Positions 6,071 to 7,639 of a stretch of 7,639 nucleotides of DNA are shown one piece after another. The stretch covers positions 1 to 7,639 of the forward strand of contig CAKTED010000062.1 in the NCBI GenBank assembly GCA_934546725.1, written 5' to 3'. The translations under genes and the position numbers were made by a program. Position 1 is the first letter of the stretch; the number at the start of each line of letters is the position of its first letter. Below the pieces are notes generated by a model, which did no database searches, had not been told where the DNA came from, and was given only the letters and a program-made list of their open reading frames with translations. Origin of the DNA: an uncultured Oscillospiraceae bacterium. GTDB taxonomy: Bacteria > Bacillota > Clostridia > Oscillospirales > Oscillospiraceae.

Positions 6071-6099
6071 CATGCGGAAGAGCCCGCATACCGCCTTTC
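6061..6099 (-). terminator. Intrinsic terminator-like hairpin after the parvulin gene
   Basis: On the - strand AAAGGCGG (6098-6091) and CCGCCTTT (6070-6063) pair. After one mismatch, ATGCGG (6089-6084) and CCGCAT (6077-6072) continue the stem around a 6-base loop. Four T residues (6065-6062) close it. It begins 35 bases after the parvulin stop codon and ends directly before the tcdA ribosome site. The T-run is short, so read-through into tcdA is likely, and no promoter is evident between the hairpin and tcdA. Confidence 0.7.
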
Positions 6100-6133
6100 G
6101 GTTCACACTGTCTTCTGCAAAGAAGCCGTTATC

Positions 6134-7639
6134 TTACTTCGCAAAGCGGAAGGCAAAGCGCCTGTTTATCTCATAGCTGCCGCTTCTGTCGCTTATCCAC
6201 TGCTCGTAATCATCCTGCTGCTGAAGTCCCTTTGCGATCTCGAGATTATACTGCTCGCCCTCGCCGGAGAAGTAGAGGATATGATATCCGGTATAGTTGC
6301 TGCTCTTTACATAGACAAGCTCGGTATCGCCGGCCTTTCTGCCGCTGTTAAACAGCCACTCGTCTATTTCGCTGACCATACGACCCAAAGCAACGTTTTC
6401 ATAAAGGCCTCCGTTTGTGTTGGAGCCGGTATCGTCGCTGTTCTCATTTGCCATGGCGGCAAAATTTTCCTCGGTGGGATCTTCCTTCCACTGCTCATAA
6501 AGCTGCTCCGCCTTCGTCTGCGCGGCAAGAATGCTTTCGCCGGTGATCTCGCCGCTGTCCGCATCTGCCTCGGCCTTCACAAGGATGTGGCGGAAGTTTT
6601 TAAGCGTATAGTCGTTATGGTTGCTTTCAACGAAGAGCAGAACGTAGTATCCATTCGTACCCTCAATGCAGGTGGTATCGCCATATTTCCTGTCCGCGGA
6701 GGTAAGCCACTCGGAATAATTGCCGGAAAGGCTGCTGGGCGCTACATTCTTTCTGAGGACGGCGCTGTCATCCGCAAAGGACTCCTTCTCCTCCTCAGTG
6801 CAGTACTGGCGGACAAGGTCTGCAAAAACATCCTCGGTCTTTGCGGCGGCAATTGCCTGAGCCGTGGTATACGCGTTATTCATCGCGGTATCGGCGTCTA
6901 TTCCGGCTTCGTCATCCGCAGAGCCGTCAACATAATAGTAGCAGTATGTGATAAGATTATACTCATTCTGCACGCTGTTGTATTTATCCATGAGCTGCTC
7001 ATCGGTATATTCTTCCGTAAAGCGGTCAATGAGCACCTGGGAATAGGCGGCAGCAAGGTTCTGGTTTGTAACGAGCTTTTCGTAGGTTTTCTCGTCAAAG
7101 CCGCGGCCATAGACGGTGGTAAGATATTTTTTGAAGGAATTATAACCCTGCTCGGTAGCGGCTGCCTTTGCGGAGGCTATGGTCTGGTCTATATTCGCCT
7201 GAACCTCCTCGGAGACGGTAAAGCCCTCCGCCTCAGCGGCGTCGCAGAGCATCGCACTCTGCTGCATGCTGTCAAGCGCCTGCTGCTCAAGGTATTCGTC
7301 CCAGGTCATATCCTCGGAATAGCTCTGCTCGCTGAGAGGCTTTGAGGGATCGAGCAGATAGCTTGCATACTGTCCATAGGTGGAGCTGATGCTGCTGTAT
7401 GCGCTCATATAAGCGCTCTGATAATAATAGTTGAATTCAACTGCGGTATAGTCGTGGTCTCCTATATCAAGCGCGGAAACGCTGGAATAGAACAGCGTGG
7501 AGTTGAAGATCACCGCAAGGATGATAAGGACTACCACGACTGCGGCAACTACCGAGCCGATTATTTTGTTTCTTTTCTTTGCTTTGGCGGTGCTGGCGCG
7601 CTGGATCTGCTTTTTATCCCGGCCGTCCACCCGCTCTTC
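6134..7639 (-). CDS. Membrane-anchored parvulin-type peptidyl-prolyl cis-trans isomerase (5' end cut by window edge)
   Basis: This is a PrsA/SurA-like extracytoplasmic foldase that helps exported proteins fold. The frame stays open to the window edge. The first in-window start candidate, GTG at 7628-7630, has no good ribosome site, so a few residues may be missing. Counting from that GTG there are 498 aa: a basic N-terminus (4-22), one membrane helix (23-44) with no lipobox Cys, a helical chaperone region (about 55-220), a degenerate parvulin-like unit (225-336) and a recognisable parvulin domain (345-456; NFRHILVK, NGGLYENV, GRKAGDTELVYV, GYHILYF). The anchor is therefore a transmembrane helix rather than the lipid of PrsA. 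A hairpin terminator follows the stop, then tcdA. Its promoter lies outside the window. Confidence 0.87.
   Translation of the reverse strand, partial: EERVDGRDKKQIQRASTAKAKKRNKIIGSVVAAVVVVLIILAVIFNSTLFYSSVSALDIGDHDYTAVEFNYYYQSAYMSAYSSISSTYGQYASYLLDPSKPLSEQSYSEDMTWDEYLEQQALDSMQQSAMLCDAAEAEGFTVSEEVQANIDQTIASAKAAATEQGYNSFKKYLTTVYGRGFDEKTYEKLVTNQNLAAAYSQVLIDRFTEEYTDEQLMDKYNSVQNEYNLITYCYYYVDGSADDEAGIDADTAMNNAYTTAQAIAAAKTEDVFADLVRQYCTEEEKESFADDSAVLRKNVAPSSLSGNYSEWLTSADRKYGDTTCIEGTNGYYVLLFVESNHNDYTLKNFRHILVKAEADADSGEITGESILAAQTKAEQLYEQWKEDPTEENFAAMANENSDDTGSNTNGGLYENVALGRMVSEIDEWLFNSGRKAGDTELVYVKSSNYTGYHILYFSGEGEQYNLEIAKGLQQQDDYEQWISDRSGSYEINRRFAFRFAK

Noticed and set aside
5226..6176. A 316-codon + strand open frame over the terminator and tcdA
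   Set aside because: It crosses a strong terminator and is antisense to a clear tcdA; the translation is rich in Arg, His and Tyr with no recognisable domain.
6281..7345. A 354-codon + strand open frame opposite the parvulin gene
   Set aside because: It lies wholly inside a well-supported parvulin gene on the other strand, has no ribosome site of note and no family motif; the openness follows from codon bias of the real gene.

Overview
The window looks like chromosomal DNA of an anaerobic Firmicute, probably a Clostridia/Oscillospirales-type gut bacterium. This is inferred from near-consensus Shine-Dalgarno sites (AGGAGG, GGAGG) about 8-10 bases before almost every start, moderate-to-high GC coding DNA with AT-rich control regions, a YtrA-type GntR regulator fused by overlap to an ABC transporter, a Gram-positive type copper-amine-oxidase-like stalk domain, and a membrane-anchored parvulin foldase. 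No mobile element, CRISPR array, tRNA or rRNA is visible.

Left to right, bases 1-225 are a control region: a hairpin that may end an upstream unit, a strong promoter, an inverted-repeat operator across its -10 element, a leader hairpin, and a 12-codon leader peptide with a near-perfect ribosome binding site. Then comes a tightly packed + strand operon: a GntR/YtrA repressor (226-600), an ABC ATPase (584-1477), an ABC-2 type permease with a large C-terminal extracytoplasmic domain (1452-3281), a secreted protein whose C-terminal half is a NodB polysaccharide deacetylase fold stripped of its catalytic motifs (3331-4515), and a stand-alone GlmU-type nucleotidyltransferase domain (4520-5257). A possible internal promoter overlaps the end of the permease gene, so the last two genes may also be expressed separately. 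A 14-bp perfect hairpin with T-runs on both strands ends this operon and the convergent one.

The - strand carries a parvulin-type peptidyl-prolyl isomerase with a membrane anchor (running off the right edge) and, downstream of it, tcdA, the tRNA t6A37 dehydratase. Between them lies a terminator-like hairpin whose 3' arm can alternatively pair with the tcdA ribosome binding site.

The + strand operon reads as an envelope-stress or cell-wall module: a repressor-controlled transporter of the kind known in the Bacillus Ytr system, together with a pseudo-deacetylase that would sit outside the membrane and an enzyme domain for UDP-GlcNAc supply. The most unusual points are the dead NodB domain, the one-domain GlmU lacking its second metal-binding Asn, and the degenerate tandem parvulin repeat. 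The functional link between these genes is inference from gene order.
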